Positions 1-10,482 of a stretch of 64,000 bases of DNA are shown here, piece by piece; the first letter of the stretch is position 1; each line of letters starts with the position of its first letter. A program made the position numbers and the translations under genes. This DNA comes from Bartonella krasnovii (GTDB lineage Bacteria > Pseudomonadota > Alphaproteobacteria > Rhizobiales > Rhizobiaceae): positions 1,523,501-1,587,500 of the forward strand of contig NZ_CP031844.2 of assembly GCF_003606345.3 (NCBI RefSeq), written 5' to 3'. The notes under the pieces are model-generated. The model was not told the origin of the DNA, made no database searches, and worked only from the letters and a program-made list of their open reading frames with translations.

Positions 1-1475
1 CGCTTCTGTGAATCTTTTTCAAACAAGGCTTCCATTACCTTTTTGTTCATATCTTCATCAAAATACCCAAGGCACCAACTAAGGTAACCCGTATTTTTAG
101 CTTCAAACCGATTATCGGGATTAAAAATAAGACGTGAAGCCATTGTATGAGGATCCGCAGAATCGTTATTCCATCCAACAAAAATTGTATCAAAACTGCG
201 TGCATAAAGTTTTGAAAACAACTGTGTCCCCACAAAATGTTCAATCTTAAAGTTCACACCTATCTTTTTTGCATTATCTTGAATAGACTGTGCAATAGGC
301 AAAGCAAAAGGATAGGGAGAAGTCCCTGCATAAATATTAGCCTCAAAACCATTCGGATAACCTGCTTCCGTTAAAAGCTGCTTAGCTTTTTGAAGATCAA
401 GTTTAAAGGGTTGTCCTTCTTTTTCATCCAATGCCCCAAGATTCCCAATGGGAATAAAGCTTGCCCGTGGAATACCAACACCTTTAAGAAGAGTCTTTCC
501 TAAAGTGTCATAATCGATAAGATAGCGCATCGCTAAACGTACTTTTTCATTGGCAAAAATGGGGTTTGTTGCATTGAAGCCCCATATTATCATGGACGGT
601 GCCAACACTTTTTCGACTTTAATATCTGTTGTTGCTTGAAGATCGGCTATATCCTCTGGCGTTACATTACGAGCCACATCAATATCGTGTTTTTCCAACA
701 ACAAACGTTGTGTACCCGGCTCTGCAATATGACGAATGAGAATTTGCTTCAACTTGGGTTCCTCTCCCCAATAATGAGAGCTTGCCCGCAACAAAATCGC
801 ATCTCCAGAACGCCAGTTCACTAACTGATAAGGACCAACACAAGCCGCATGACTTGCCAAATAGCGATTGCCCATATCACCATCTTGTTCGTGTTTCATA
901 ATTGTCTCACGATCAAGCAAAGCAGCAAGACGAAGTGTAACCATATGGCTAAGGATGAGCTGTGCTGGATAAAGCTTATCAAATTTCATCACCACGGTCT
1001 TATCATCTGGGGCTTGGAGAGTAGAATCAACATTTTGTTCCGTAATTCCATACTCGTTGAACATTGCCGCTGCAGACAATTTTAACTTAACAATCCGCTT
1101 CATACTCCAAACAAGATCATGGGCACCAGCAGGACGACCATCATTAAATTTCAGACCATCACGCAGATGAAAAGTAAGCACTGTCCCTTTGCCATCATCC
1201 GAAACATCCCAACTTTTTGCCAAAGAAGGAACAACTTTAGCAGCATCGTCTGTTGCAGAATCGATCAAATTATCACAAATATTGCTAATAATTTCATTGC
1301 CATAACGTTCATTGATCTGCGCAGGATCAAAAGTCTCAATTGAATCAAGATTCAAAGCCATTACAAGGGTATCGGTCGGTGTTTTTGCTGAAACTGGTTG
1401 TACAACCATCCCCAAAGCTATAAGAGCAGAAACAAAAGGACTACTCCCTTTTAATATTTTTCTTTTTAAATTCAT
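1..1475 (-). CDS. Peptide-type ABC transporter substrate-binding protein, copy 1 (partial, runs off the window)
   Basis: Reverse-strand gene whose 3' end lies outside the window; about 491 codons are visible without a stop. It encodes a periplasmic solute-binding protein of the SBP_bac_5 (DppA/OppA) family, which delivers peptides or similar ligands to an ABC permease. The ATG at 1475 is followed by a basic stretch and a hydrophobic signal peptide ending near AKTPTDT, the same as in its neighbour. The reading frame matches copy 2 (2361-3986) throughout, including the motif DAEMN-KV near the window edge. The two genes are tandem paralogs. Ligand is unknown; family members in related bacteria bind peptides or haem. 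No permease gene is visible in the window. Confidence 0.85.
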   Translation of the reverse strand, partial: MNLKRKILKGSSPFVSALIALGMVVQPVSAKTPTDTLVMALNLDSIETFDPAQINERYGNEIISNICDNLIDSATDDAAKVVPSLAKSWDVSDDGKGTVLTFHLRDGLKFNDGRPAGAHDLVWSMKRIVKLKLSAAAMFNEYGITEQNVDSTLQAPDDKTVVMKFDKLYPAQLILSHMVTLRLAALLDRETIMKHEQDGDMGNRYLASHAACVGPYQLVNWRSGDAILLRASSHYWGEEPKLKQILIRHIAEPGTQRLLLEKHDIDVARNVTPEDIADLQATTDIKVEKVLAPSMIIWGFNATNPIFANEKVRLAMRYLIDYDTLGKTLLKGVGIPRASFIPIGNLGALDEKEGQPFKLDLQKAKQLLTEAGYPNGFEANIYAGTSPYPFALPIAQSIQDNAKKIGVNFKIEHFVGTQLFSKLYARSFDTIFVGWNNDSADPHTMASRLIFNPDNRFEAKNTGYLSWCLGYFDEDMNKKVMEALFEKDSQK

Positions 1476-2360
1476 AGATTTCTTCCTTTAAAGTTTATTA
1501 TATAAATTTCCCACATCGCAAAAACACGCAAAGTAATAAAATGGAACGAACCATAAGCACCGAAAGATAAAGCTTTAAAACCTTTCCCCAAAACCTTCTT
1601 GTTCATCATTCCTCTTGTCCATACTTGTAAACCAAACCATACAAAAGAAAACACACTGATATACGATGCCCCCACCAATAACAGAGCCATTCATGATCTC
1701 TTAATGTCTACGATTGAAATCTATAAGATTAAGATTCCTTTTCTCTCTTACTGAGAAAGGTTGTCTCTTCTAACATTTTTGAATGTCATCAAAGTATCCC
1801 CTGTTAGCTCAAGTCCCTTAATAAAAAGAGCCTTCATAAGAATTTGAAACTCTGGTAAAACAGAAAATTTCGTTAATTTGCTAAGCACAACGACTTTTAT
1901 TCCTTCTTCAAGTTTTTGCCTCACTCACTGTAAAACAATACCTTCCAATTGTCATCTCATCATCTTTCAAAGCAAAGAAAAGATGGACAACATAAAGAAC
2001 TAATATTCCACCCCCTCCCAATATACTTTCATAAAGAATTTTTTCTTCAACATGTAAATCCTCTTATCCTTTAGTAATATTAAACCATACAACATTGGCT
2101 GCACTGACTTTTTCAGGAAATAATCAGCAAATAAATTGCCCCTTTTCAATCCAGAGAAGTTAAAATCTTCAGTCTTAATATCCCCACAAACACACCCTCA
2201 ATGAGAAAAAACTCTTCATAGAAGGCCTTGAAAAGAGATTCAACAATATACTCACCCCTCATCCATAAATTCGACGTATTGTAAAACTCGAAAACTTATA
2301 CAAAACGCCGAATATATTATGATAATACTCTTTATTTATTTGAGAGCATTGAAGACACAC
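1476..2360. other. Non-coding gap between the tandem binding-protein genes, duplicated with them
   Basis: No convincing gene. The stretch up to about 1900 resembles the DNA upstream of the second copy (about 3987-4400), for example the shared block GTTAGCTCAAG at 1804 and 4326. The duplication therefore included several hundred bases of upstream DNA. Short open frames that end next to each binding-protein start are also paralogous to each other but look like chance or decayed frames. Confidence 0.6.
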
Positions 2361-3986
2361 CTATTTTTCAATTGCACTATAAAAAATACGCGGCGCACTA
2401 TTCCAAACCCATTTTTTGACATCAGATGTCATCGCGATAACACTATATTTCTGATAGATAAACGCATAAGGGCCTTTTTGCATCAATTCACGTTGTAAAT
2501 CAGCATAGAGTTGTGCCCGTTTTTGTGGATCTTTTTGAAATAAAGCCTCTTCAACTTTTTGATTCATTTCTGCGTCAAAATACCCATGCGTCCAACTAGG
2601 ATAGGCTGTATTTTTTGCCTCAAACCGATTATCCGGATTATAAACAAGACGTAAAGCCATTGTATGCGGATCCGTAGAATCATTATTCCATCCGATAAAA
2701 GTCGTATCAAAAGCTCGGGCATCTACCTTTGAAAACAACTGTGTCCCTGCCACACGTTCAATTTTAAGATGCACACCCGCCTGTGCTGCACTATCTTGGA
2801 GTGACTGAGCAAGAGCTAAAGTATAAGGAGTATTTGAGACGAGAAAATTTGCTTCAAAGCCATTCGGATAACCAGCTTCTGCTAAAAGTTTCTTGGCTTT
2901 TTGAATATCAAGTTTAAAGGGTTGCCCTTCTTTTTCATCCAAAGCCCCAAAGTTACCAAGAGGAATAAAACTTGCCCGTGGAATACCAACACCTTTGAGA
3001 AGCTTCTTACCAAAACCTTCATAGTCTATGAGATAGCGCATCGCCAAACGTACTTTTTCTTTAGCAAAAATGGGATTTGTCATGTTGAATCCCCAGTACA
3101 TCATGGTTGGCACTAACACCTTTTCCACTTTAACATCTGTTGTTTTTTGTAGATCTGCAAGATCTTCAGGGGTCAAATTACGAGCAACGTCGATATCATG
3201 TTTTTGCAACAATAAACGTTGTGTTCCAGGTTCTGCAACATGACGAATGAGTATCTGCTTCAATTTTGGTGCATCTCCCCAATAATGAGAGCTTGCTCGC
3301 AACAAAAGAGCTTCTCCAGGGCGCCAACTTTTTAACTCATAAGGACCAACACAAGCCGCATGTGTTTTCAAATATTGATTGCCCAGATCGCCATCTTTTT
3401 CATGCTTCATAATGGTCTCACGATCAAGCAAAGCCGTTACATGGTTTGCAACAACATTATTAAGAATAAGCTCTGCTGGATAAGGCTTATCAAATTTCAT
3501 CACCACTGTTTTTTCATCAGGCGCTTGCAAAGCATCATCAATATTTTTCTCTGTAATGCCATATTCATTAAAAGTTGCCGCATCAGCCATTTTTAATTTG
3601 ACAATCCGCTTCATCCCCCAAACAAGATCATTAGCGTTGGCTGCTCTACCATCATTAAACTTCAAACCATCACGCAAATGAAAAGTAATTACCGTACTGT
3701 GATCACCCCCTGAAATATCCCAGTGTGTTGCTAAAGCTGGAACTATTTTCGTTGGATCATCTGTCGCAGTACTGACCAAATTATCACAAACATTTCCAAT
3801 AATTTCACTCCCATAAACATCATTAATTTGAGCCGGATCAAACGTACTAACCGCATCGAGATTCCAAGCCATCACAAGGGTATCGGTCGGTGTTTTTGCT
3901 GCAACTTGCTGTACAACCATCCCCAGTGCTATAAGAACAGAAACAAGAGAACCGCTATTTTTCAATATTTTTCTTTTCAAGTTCAT
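2361..3986 (-). CDS. Peptide-type ABC transporter substrate-binding protein, copy 2
   Basis: Complete 541-residue periplasmic binding protein of the SBP_bac_5 (DppA/OppA) family. Residues 1 to about 30 form a signal peptide (basic MNLKRK, hydrophobic core, AxA-like end at VAAK). The family layout follows: a domain starting near TDTLVMAWNLD, the segment HLRDGLKFNDG near residue 105, and the closing lobe with NPDNRFEAKN and YADLQRELMQKGPY near the C terminus. Length is normal for the family. It lies upstream of, and parallel to, copy 1 with an 885 bp gap, so the two are probably transcribed separately. Expected role is capture of peptides or a related ligand in the periplasm; the specific ligand cannot be read from the sequence. 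Confidence 0.88.
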   Translation of the reverse strand: MNLKRKILKNSGSLVSVLIALGMVVQQVAAKTPTDTLVMAWNLDAVSTFDPAQINDVYGSEIIGNVCDNLVSTATDDPTKIVPALATHWDISGGDHSTVITFHLRDGLKFNDGRAANANDLVWGMKRIVKLKMADAATFNEYGITEKNIDDALQAPDEKTVVMKFDKPYPAELILNNVVANHVTALLDRETIMKHEKDGDLGNQYLKTHAACVGPYELKSWRPGEALLLRASSHYWGDAPKLKQILIRHVAEPGTQRLLLQKHDIDVARNLTPEDLADLQKTTDVKVEKVLVPTMMYWGFNMTNPIFAKEKVRLAMRYLIDYEGFGKKLLKGVGIPRASFIPLGNFGALDEKEGQPFKLDIQKAKKLLAEAGYPNGFEANFLVSNTPYTLALAQSLQDSAAQAGVHLKIERVAGTQLFSKVDARAFDTTFIGWNNDSTDPHTMALRLVYNPDNRFEAKNTAYPSWTHGYFDAEMNQKVEEALFQKDPQKRAQLYADLQRELMQKGPYAFIYQKYSVIAMTSDVKKWVWNSAPRIFYSAIEK

Positions 3987-5058
3987 AGACTTTTCCTTTT
4001 AATGTTTATTATATAATTCCCACGCAATAAGAACGTGTAAAATAAGGTGAACTATAGGTTCTGAGAAACAAAGGTTTAAAAAATTCAAATAGCACTCCTT
4101 GACTAACTGCTCTTCCTGCCACACTCATAAGCCACCCCTCGCACCGATATGCGCCGAAAAACAATTTAATATAAATAAATGGCATAACCGATAACAAAAT
4201 CTACTGATGATATAACAACGTCTACCATTTAAAATATTAAGACAGAAACTCTTTCTCTCTTGTCAAGTAAGCTCATCTCTTCTTTTTTCTTCTAGCGTTT
4301 TTTCCGTCATCAAAGCACTCCTCCTGTTAGCTCAAGCACCTTAATAATAAAGAGCCTTAATAACAGCTTGCTCTTTCAACAAAACAGAAAAATTCACCCA
4401 TTTTTAATATTGAGCACCTCTCCGCCTTCTACAAAATGAACTTTTAATTCTCCACTCAATAACAAGCTCCTCATTATATCTTATTTCAAAGTAAAAAGAG
4501 CACGCGCACCATAAAACCCTGATATTTACTCACGTTCTCGTACAGAAAAAACTTTTTTCAACATCCTGTTTTAATCCCACTGCTCCTTTAACAACACCCA
4601 ATTCATTGCTTGTATTTTTCAGCAAAAAATATCTTTTCAATTCACTAAGGTTGAAATATCTAAATATAATACCTATATAAGCACAGCATTACTAGAATAG
4701 ATAGTCTTTTTTTAAGTAAATTTCCTTGAAATATTATTTTTATACAGGGGATAATAATAAACCCGTTATAAAATCTTCAACGGACGAAAACTTTCACTCT
4801 AATGCAAAATACCAGAATGTTCTAAAAATTCCCTTACAACTTATTAGAAGAAAAGGATTTTTTCATTTAATAAAAAAAAGTGCCATGAAAATACCGCCAA
4901 AAATACAATAGAACACGTGTGTATTTCAACGATAAGCATCGACATTACACCAGTACAAAAGTGGTGAAAAAAGTGAGAAAATGTTTTTTCTTTATGCTAA
5001 CAATATTACTGTCCAATGATAATACAAAAAAACTCTAAAGATTCGAAAGTATATTTAA
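3987..5058. other. Long AT-rich gap, partly paralogous to 1476-2360
   Basis: I see no supported gene. The first 400 bases are the paralogous upstream region of the binding-protein gene. The rest is AT-rich with stop codons in all frames; a 61-codon frame at 4726 has no ribosome site and biased AT composition, and I do not accept it. Confidence 0.5.
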
Positions 5059-5340
5059 ATGAGCCGAAAGAAAAAAATGTCAAATTCTTTTCATGTATTT
5101 CTTAAAGAAACATTCAGCCGTGTTAGTCTCAAGTTACTTATTCTTTCATTCTCCATGGGTGTTATAATGAAATTTTTTGGATGGACACCTCACAACCTCA
5201 TACAGAAAATAATAGATTTTCTTCAGTCTTTATGGAAAACAGGATTTATAACGCTTACAAATTTCTTCCACATAACCATGATGGGAGCTATTATTGTTGT
5301 GCCTATTTTTCTTGTCTTACGCATTTTTCATAAAAAATAA
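5059..5340 (+). CDS. Small inner-membrane protein, DUF6460-like
   Basis: A 93-residue protein with a basic N terminus and two hydrophobic segments, roughly residues 25-42 and 72-88. The pattern with a central FGWTP motif (residues 39-43), a middle amphipathic segment and a C-terminal GAIIVVPIFLVLR membrane segment is what I know from the short DUF6460 proteins of Rhizobiales. Function is unknown. It stands alone, converging on the reverse-strand pair that ends at 5364. The start at 5059 has no strong ribosome site; the ATG at 5086 is an alternative. Confidence 0.6.
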   Translation: MSRKKKMSNSFHVFLKETFSRVSLKLLILSFSMGVIMKFFGWTPHNLIQKIIDFLQSLWKTGFITLTNFFHITMMGAIIVVPIFLVLRIFHKK

Positions 5341-5363
5341 ACGCCTTAAATATTCTTCTTGCA

Positions 5364-6176
5364 CTAGTCTTTGCGAAAAATAAAACGACATAAAAATCCT
5401 GTGCTTACAGCGATAATCACCGCAACAATACCATAGAGAAAACGATAGTTGTGCGCCGCATAGAAAATTGTATAAGCAATATGCGCCTTAACAATTTCAA
5501 GAGTCGTTGTTGCACTATCAATAAACTGTCCATCACGAAAAAGATAAGCACGAGCCTTATAATGTCCAACAGGAATATTGGCGGGTAAGCGAAAATGTGC
5601 TGTAAAAAGTTTATCAGAACCAAAACGAACACCGCCTACTTCTTCATAATAAAGGCTTTTAGCTTTTTGCAGTTTTGTAAGTTCATCACGAAAGATTTGT
5701 ACTTTTTTCTGATCTTGTTCATCTGTCTGCAATGGCAAATAGGGTATCCCTAACCCCAAACGTTTATAATCTTCAATGCTGGTAATATCATCAATCTCAC
5801 GCGTTGTGACCATAGAGTAAAAAAGAGGAACATTCTTAAAAATAAGGGAATCCGTATTAACCCATACGCCAGCATTGCGTTTTTTTTCCCGCATGACCAT
5901 TGGGCGGTTTTGTCCTTCCAAGCTTACAATAACATCATAACGGTTCTGTTGAGAATATAATGGATCAATATTTTCTAAAACACCAGCAATATAGAGATCA
6001 CGACCAGCAAAATTTGTATCCACCGTAATTGTATTTGTTGTTACAATAATTTGGACAGTTTCGTGATCAATTTGATCAATAAATGTTTTTTCTGTCGTCC
6101 CAACATGTGACCATGTAGAAAAAGAAATAAAACAAAAGCAACTTGCAATGATGCATAAAGAAAACAATTTACCCAT
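5364..6176 (-). CDS. TIGR02186-like membrane-anchored periplasmic protein
   Basis: A 270-residue protein with a signal peptide or N-terminal membrane segment (residues 5-22), a long periplasmic part and a C-terminal membrane helix (about 242-263) followed by basic residues. The overall plan and the segment around FAGRDLYIAGV match the alphaproteobacterial TIGR02186/Alph_Pro_TM family, whose members sit beside TauE/SafE-type permeases. It does so here: it begins 2 bases after the stop of the upstream permease gene, so the two are one operon. The likely role is as a partner of that transporter; the biochemical function is unknown. Confidence 0.75.
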   Translation of the reverse strand: MGKLFSLCIIASCFCFISFSTWSHVGTTEKTFIDQIDHETVQIIVTTNTITVDTNFAGRDLYIAGVLENIDPLYSQQNRYDVIVSLEGQNRPMVMREKKRNAGVWVNTDSLIFKNVPLFYSMVTTREIDDITSIEDYKRLGLGIPYLPLQTDEQDQKKVQIFRDELTKLQKAKSLYYEEVGGVRFGSDKLFTAHFRLPANIPVGHYKARAYLFRDGQFIDSATTTLEIVKAHIAYTIFYAAHNYRFLYGIVAVIIAVSTGFLCRFIFRKD

Positions 6177-6178
6177 TT

Positions 6179-7105
6179 TTATCTCATAAGAATATCCAGA
6201 GAGAAAAGATTATCAGGGCGTACAAATAATTGAAAAGCAAGACGCATACACACAATCAACACCAAACATGCAAGAGCCATACGCAATTGTTCAGCCTTTA
6301 ACTTCCGTCCAGCCCGAGTTCCATATTGTGCACCAATACTTCCTCCAAGCATTAACAAAAAAGCCAAGACAATATCAACGGATTGATGAGTTATACTTTG
6401 CAAAATTGTCGTGAAAGAAGACACAAATGTAATCTGAAAAAGTGAAGTCCCTATCACAACACTGGTTGGAACACGCAGCAAATAAATCAATGCAGGGATC
6501 ATAAAAAAACCCCCACCAATTCCCATAATAGAAGACAACAACCCTACAATGAGACCAATCCCTAACACTGGAATAATGCTAACATAGATCATAGATGCTC
6601 GAAAACGCATTTTTAACGGTAAGCGATGAATCCAGTTATGTCGATGGCGACCTACAAGACGAACACTGGCCTTATCCACCTTACGCTTGCGCATCATATC
6701 ATACCAACTTTCAACAATCATCAAGCTTCCTATACTTCCAAGAAGAATCACATAAAGAAGCGAAATCATGAGGTCTAATTGACCTAACTTTTTCAAAACA
6801 GAAAAAATCGCAATCCCGATTAACGAACCAACCCCTCCTCCAATCGCCAAAAGAATACCAAGCTTGATATCAAGAGTCCGTCGTCTAAAATGTGTAATCG
6901 CCCCCGTTACAGATGATGCAATCATCTGGTTAGCTCCTGTTCCAACCGCAATAGCAGGGGGAATATTATAAAAAATCAATAAAGGCGTGATGAGAAACCC
7001 CCCACCAATACCAAAAAGACCTGAAAAAAAACCAGCAATGACTCCCATACCAATCAAGATCAGCATATTGAGTGACATTTCAGCAATTGGCAAATAAATA
7101 CTCAC
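6179..7105 (-). CDS. TSUP-family permease (sulfite exporter TauE/SafE type)
   Basis: A 308-residue polytopic membrane protein. It carries the two internal repeats typical of the TSUP (TauE/SafE) family: GLFGIGGGFLITP near residues 29-41 and IMGIGGGFFMIP near residue 190. Around eight membrane segments can be picked out. Family members move sulfite, sulfonates or other small organic anions across the inner membrane; the substrate here is not evident. It is the promoter-proximal gene of a two-gene operon with the TIGR02186-like gene. The family and pairing are clear; the substrate is not. Confidence 0.85.
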   Translation of the reverse strand: MSIYLPIAEMSLNMLILIGMGVIAGFFSGLFGIGGGFLITPLLIFYNIPPAIAVGTGANQMIASSVTGAITHFRRRTLDIKLGILLAIGGGVGSLIGIAIFSVLKKLGQLDLMISLLYVILLGSIGSLMIVESWYDMMRKRKVDKASVRLVGRHRHNWIHRLPLKMRFRASMIYVSIIPVLGIGLIVGLLSSIMGIGGGFFMIPALIYLLRVPTSVVIGTSLFQITFVSSFTTILQSITHQSVDIVLAFLLMLGGSIGAQYGTRAGRKLKAEQLRMALACLVLIVCMRLAFQLFVRPDNLFSLDILMR

Positions 7106-7284
7106 AGACAGAACCTTTAAGATAATCTGAGGCTTTTAACAATTGGAGAATCTTTCTCCAACTTATCCCCTTTGTCCAATAATCTCTATTGCGTGTTTAA
7201 AAGGATAATTTCAATCGTTATCGCTTTCGTACAATTACGAATGCGCAATACATTTCACATCTATTAACATCAACAGCGTACAAG

Positions 7285-8139
7285 CTAAAAAAAACGCGCT
7301 CCTTTTAAAAAGCTATAAAAACATAACGTTATCACACCTATAAATGCAACGGTTAAAAAACAAAGGACACTGTTTTTTACAAAATAAGATAAAAAAGAGA
7401 GATATCTGCGAGACTGTGCTTTTAAGGTAGGAGAAAAATCATTCTCAAGACAATGATGAGATACTGAGCAATGGTTAGATGTTGGAACCTCCATACCCTT
7501 CTCTTCTATCACAATATGCTCCGCTGCTTCTTCAGTCTTTTTAAAAGAAGACTTCAAAGCATCTCTGGGCAAAGGTGCATCACTGGGCAGAGAACTTTTA
7601 TTTTCTTGCTGTAACACATTTTCAGCATTTGTTTGGAGGGAACTTATACTGTTTTGTCCTGAAAAATTTTGCACCTTTTGCAGGAATAAGCGTTCTTGAT
7701 TTTCTTCACATTCCATCTGAGCAAGTTTCTGTACAACAGAATCAGATAATTTTGAATGAGGCATCTGTCGTGTTATCGCAGCTTCTTTTAAGCTTTTTTT
7801 TTCACTCTGTAAACTTTGAACAAGTGTCTTAATCTGCTCTAAAGACTCAAAAATTCTCTTTTCCCTTTGGCGACGAATATAATATTCAGCCAAAATGGCC
7901 CGACTAATATCATCTAAGTAAGATTTAAAATGTTCTTCGACAACTCCCTGCGGATTCAAAGGACGGGATGAATGTTTCATTTGCATTTGTGCATAAACAG
8001 TACGTAATTTTTGAGCAATATCCGACATTGTTACTTCCACAGGCGTATCCACTCTCCCCTTCTGCTTAATAAAAGAAGAAGGTTGATCTCTCCGAACCTG
8101 ATTGGCAACCTGGTCGTTCGTATGCCCCTTCGTATTCAC
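7285..8139 (-). CDS. Unknown protein with coiled-coil centre and C-terminal membrane anchor
   Basis: I do not recognise this 284-residue protein. The N-terminal third is polar. Residues 80-135 are rich in Glu, Lys, Arg and Gln and likely helical (EYYIRRQREKRIFESLEQIK). The middle is Ser/Glu-rich and looks disordered. Residues about 250-275 form one strong membrane segment close to the C terminus, followed by KGARFF. This suggests a cytoplasmic protein held by a tail anchor. It stands alone, between the TSUP operon and the divergent etf genes. Codon use is like its neighbours. Real gene is likely on length; function unknown. Confidence 0.6.
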   Translation of the reverse strand: MNTKGHTNDQVANQVRRDQPSSFIKQKGRVDTPVEVTMSDIAQKLRTVYAQMQMKHSSRPLNPQGVVEEHFKSYLDDISRAILAEYYIRRQREKRIFESLEQIKTLVQSLQSEKKSLKEAAITRQMPHSKLSDSVVQKLAQMECEENQERLFLQKVQNFSGQNSISSLQTNAENVLQQENKSSLPSDAPLPRDALKSSFKKTEEAAEHIVIEEKGMEVPTSNHCSVSHHCLENDFSPTLKAQSRRYLSFLSYFVKNSVLCFLTVAFIGVITLCFYSFLKGARFF

Positions 8140-8675
8140 AAATGCCTACCCCTCATTAACCTTTTTGAAAAGAATCACAAGAAATGATGAGAAAGTATGC
8201 TCTATTTTAGTAAATAGAGCTTTAAGAATTCCCTCAAAATTTTTGTTAGAAATATTTTTCCCACTCTTTATCTAAAATATTTGTCTAATATTCATCCCAA
8301 CTATTTGAAAGAAAGATCTTAATTTTTCTGCCCTTAAGGTTTAAAGCGTCAGATCATTCCTCATTTTTATTTTTTTGCTTCATTTTTCATCGTATAAAGT
8401 CCCTATTGCACCATCATAAACAAAGCCTATAAAACAAAAAAAAGAATATTCTTCCAAGACAGATTAATTTTTTTACTTTTTATTCAAGCAAATAAGGCAA
8501 TTATAAAAATGCAAAAGAGATGACGATTGAAAATGACGACAAGAAAGTACACGTAAACATAAAAAGACTTATATGAAAGAGAACACAAGTTATAAATGAA
8601 GACTTCATTCTAAACAATTTGGTTTCTTATGAATATTGCTATAAACTTTTGATTAGACCAACAAAGAGGATCATC
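8140..8675. other. Divergent intergenic region with a short perfect hairpin
   Basis: No gene is supported in these 536 bases between the reverse-strand gene at 8139 and etfB. A perfect 9 bp inverted repeat, GCTCTATTT and its complement with a 4-base loop, lies at 8199-8220. It has no U-tract on either side of the kind expected of a terminator, and it sits in the leader of the reverse-strand gene. Confidence 0.5.
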
Positions 8676-9422
8676 ATGAAGATAATTGTCGCTGTCAAAC
8701 GTGTTGTTGATTATAACATCAAGATACGCGTCAAACCCGATAATACAGGCGTTGATCTGTCTCACGTGAAAATGTCTATGAATCCCTTTGACGAGATAGC
8801 CGTTGAGGAAGCAATTCGCCAAAAAGAATCTGGTAAAATTTCAGAAGTTGTTCTTGTTTCAATTGGACCAGAAGCAGCCCAAGAAACTTTACGAACAGGG
8901 CTTGCCATGGGGGCTGATCGGGCACTTCTTGTCACAACAGATGAGACACTTGAACCTTTAAGCATCGCTAAGGTTCTCAAAGCCATTGTTAATGAAGAAA
9001 AACCCGATATGGTCTTTTTAGGAAAACAAGCAATTGATGATGATAGCAACCAAACTGGACAAATGCTCGCCGCTCTTCTTGGTTGGGGACAGGCAACCTT
9101 TGCCTCACATCTTAACATAGAAAATGGGCATGCTACCGTTACACGTGAGGTTGATAATGGAACACAAACCCTTTGCCTTCCCCTTCCCATAGTTATGACG
9201 ACCGATCTACGGCTCAATGAACCGCGTTACACCTCTCTCCCCAATATCATGAAAGCAAAAAAGAAAAACATTGAACAAAAAGCTCTTGCTGATCTTGGCA
9301 TCGACACGAAAGCACGGCTCACAATTTTAAGTGTTGAAGAGCCCAAACCTCGTCAATCTGGAATTAAAGTTGCTAATGTAACAGAACTTGTCAACGCACT
9401 AAAACAAAAAAACTGCATTTAA
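8676..9422 (+). CDS. etfB: Electron transfer flavoprotein, beta subunit
   Basis: A 248-residue protein with the classic ETF beta start [12 protein letters not shown] and the AMP-binding fold seen in the family. ETF is a soluble FAD/AMP heterodimer that takes electrons from acyl-CoA and related dehydrogenases and passes them to ETF:quinone oxidoreductase. The segment [12 protein letters not shown] and the C-terminal PRQSGIKV, which contacts the alpha subunit, are present. I chose the ATG at 8676, which follows the purine-rich AAGAGGATC, over a longer frame beginning at 8619, because the family starts exactly there. The alpha subunit follows 45 bp downstream and etfQO after that, so the complete electron path is encoded together. 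Confidence 0.96.
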   Translation: MKIIVAVKRVVDYNIKIRVKPDNTGVDLSHVKMSMNPFDEIAVEEAIRQKESGKISEVVLVSIGPEAAQETLRTGLAMGADRALLVTTDETLEPLSIAKVLKAIVNEEKPDMVFLGKQAIDDDSNQTGQMLAALLGWGQATFASHLNIENGHATVTREVDNGTQTLCLPLPIVMTTDLRLNEPRYTSLPNIMKAKKKNIEQKALADLGIDTKARLTILSVEEPKPRQSGIKVANVTELVNALKQKNCI

Positions 9423-9467
9423 TATTCTCTAGAGTAAAAGCAATACGCACATAAAAAGGTAAAAATT

Positions 9468-10388
9468 ATGGCAATTCTTTTATTAGCCGATCACCATACA
9501 GAAGAAACCGCAAAAGTACTCACCGCTGCGCACGCACTGGGAGGCGATATCGATATTTTAGTTTGTGGAGAAAACATTCAAACGATAGCAGAAAAGAGTG
9601 CTAAACTTAATGGTGTGCGGCAAGTTCTTACTGCTGAAGCTGACTATTTAGCCCATCAACTGGCCGAGCCTATGGCCAATACAATTGTCACACTCGCCAA
9701 TGATTATGATGTGATCATGGCGCCATCCAGCAGTACTGGAAAAAATGTGATGCCGCGCGTAGCAGCCCTTCTTGATCTTATGCAAATTTCAGATATTACC
9801 GCCGTTCTTTCACCCGATACCTTCAAACGGCCCATTTATGCAGGCAATGCAATTGAAACTGTCCGCAGCCATGATCATAAAAAGATTATTACCGTTCGCA
9901 CAGCCTCTTTTACACCAACGCCTTCCCAAAATAATTCTGCACCCATTAAAACAATAACACCAGCGCCCAATCCCAATCTTTCGTCTTTCGTAAAAGCAGA
10001 AACCAACAAAAGTGATCGTCCTGATCTTACCTCTGCACGTATTATTATATCAGGTGGACGAGGTCTTGGTTCACAAGAACAATTTATGGCCCTTCTTCTT
10101 CCTCTTGCAAATAAATTAAATGCTGCTTTAGGCGCCAGTCGCGCAGCAGTTGACGCAGGCTATGCTCCCAATGATTGGCAAATTGGACAAACAGGAAAAG
10201 TTGTTGCCCCTAAGCTCTATATCGCTGTTGGCATTTCCGGTGCAATCCAGCATTTAGCCGGTATAATGGATGCACAAACTATTGTTGCCATTAATAAAGA
10301 TGAAGAAGCACCCATTATGCAAATTGCCGATTACGCCCTTGTCGGAGATCTCCACCAAATTATTCCAGAATTGGAGAAAGCTTTATAA
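9468..10388 (+). CDS. etfA: Electron transfer flavoprotein, alpha subunit
   Basis: A 306-residue protein. Its N-terminal domain resembles the beta subunit fold, and its C-terminal half is the FAD-binding domain, with [11 protein letters not shown] (near residue 195), [12 protein letters not shown], and [19 protein letters not shown] near residues 240-260, all standard for EtfA. Together with EtfB it forms the ETF heterodimer that collects electrons from flavoprotein dehydrogenases. It lies 45 bp after etfB in an evident operon. The last codons are partly repeated 166 bp downstream (10483-10561), a short duplication that does not disturb this gene. Confidence 0.96.
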   Translation: MAILLLADHHTEETAKVLTAAHALGGDIDILVCGENIQTIAEKSAKLNGVRQVLTAEADYLAHQLAEPMANTIVTLANDYDVIMAPSSSTGKNVMPRVAALLDLMQISDITAVLSPDTFKRPIYAGNAIETVRSHDHKKIITVRTASFTPTPSQNNSAPIKTITPAPNPNLSSFVKAETNKSDRPDLTSARIIISGGRGLGSQEQFMALLLPLANKLNAALGASRAAVDAGYAPNDWQIGQTGKVVAPKLYIAVGISGAIQHLAGIMDAQTIVAINKDEEAPIMQIADYALVGDLHQIIPELEKAL

Positions 10389-10482
10389 GCTATGAATGCC
10401 TCTCAGCATCTTCAATAGGAAGAGATGAATTTTCACAAAAGTCATTGTTCAAACAGAGCTAACACCAATAGAACTTTTCGCC

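Noticed and set aside
1472-1690. 72-codon reverse frame upstream of binding-protein copy 1, with a counterpart at 4009-4197
   Set aside because: The two frames are paralogous only because the whole upstream region is duplicated; they do not share a start or length, and neither has a ribosome site.
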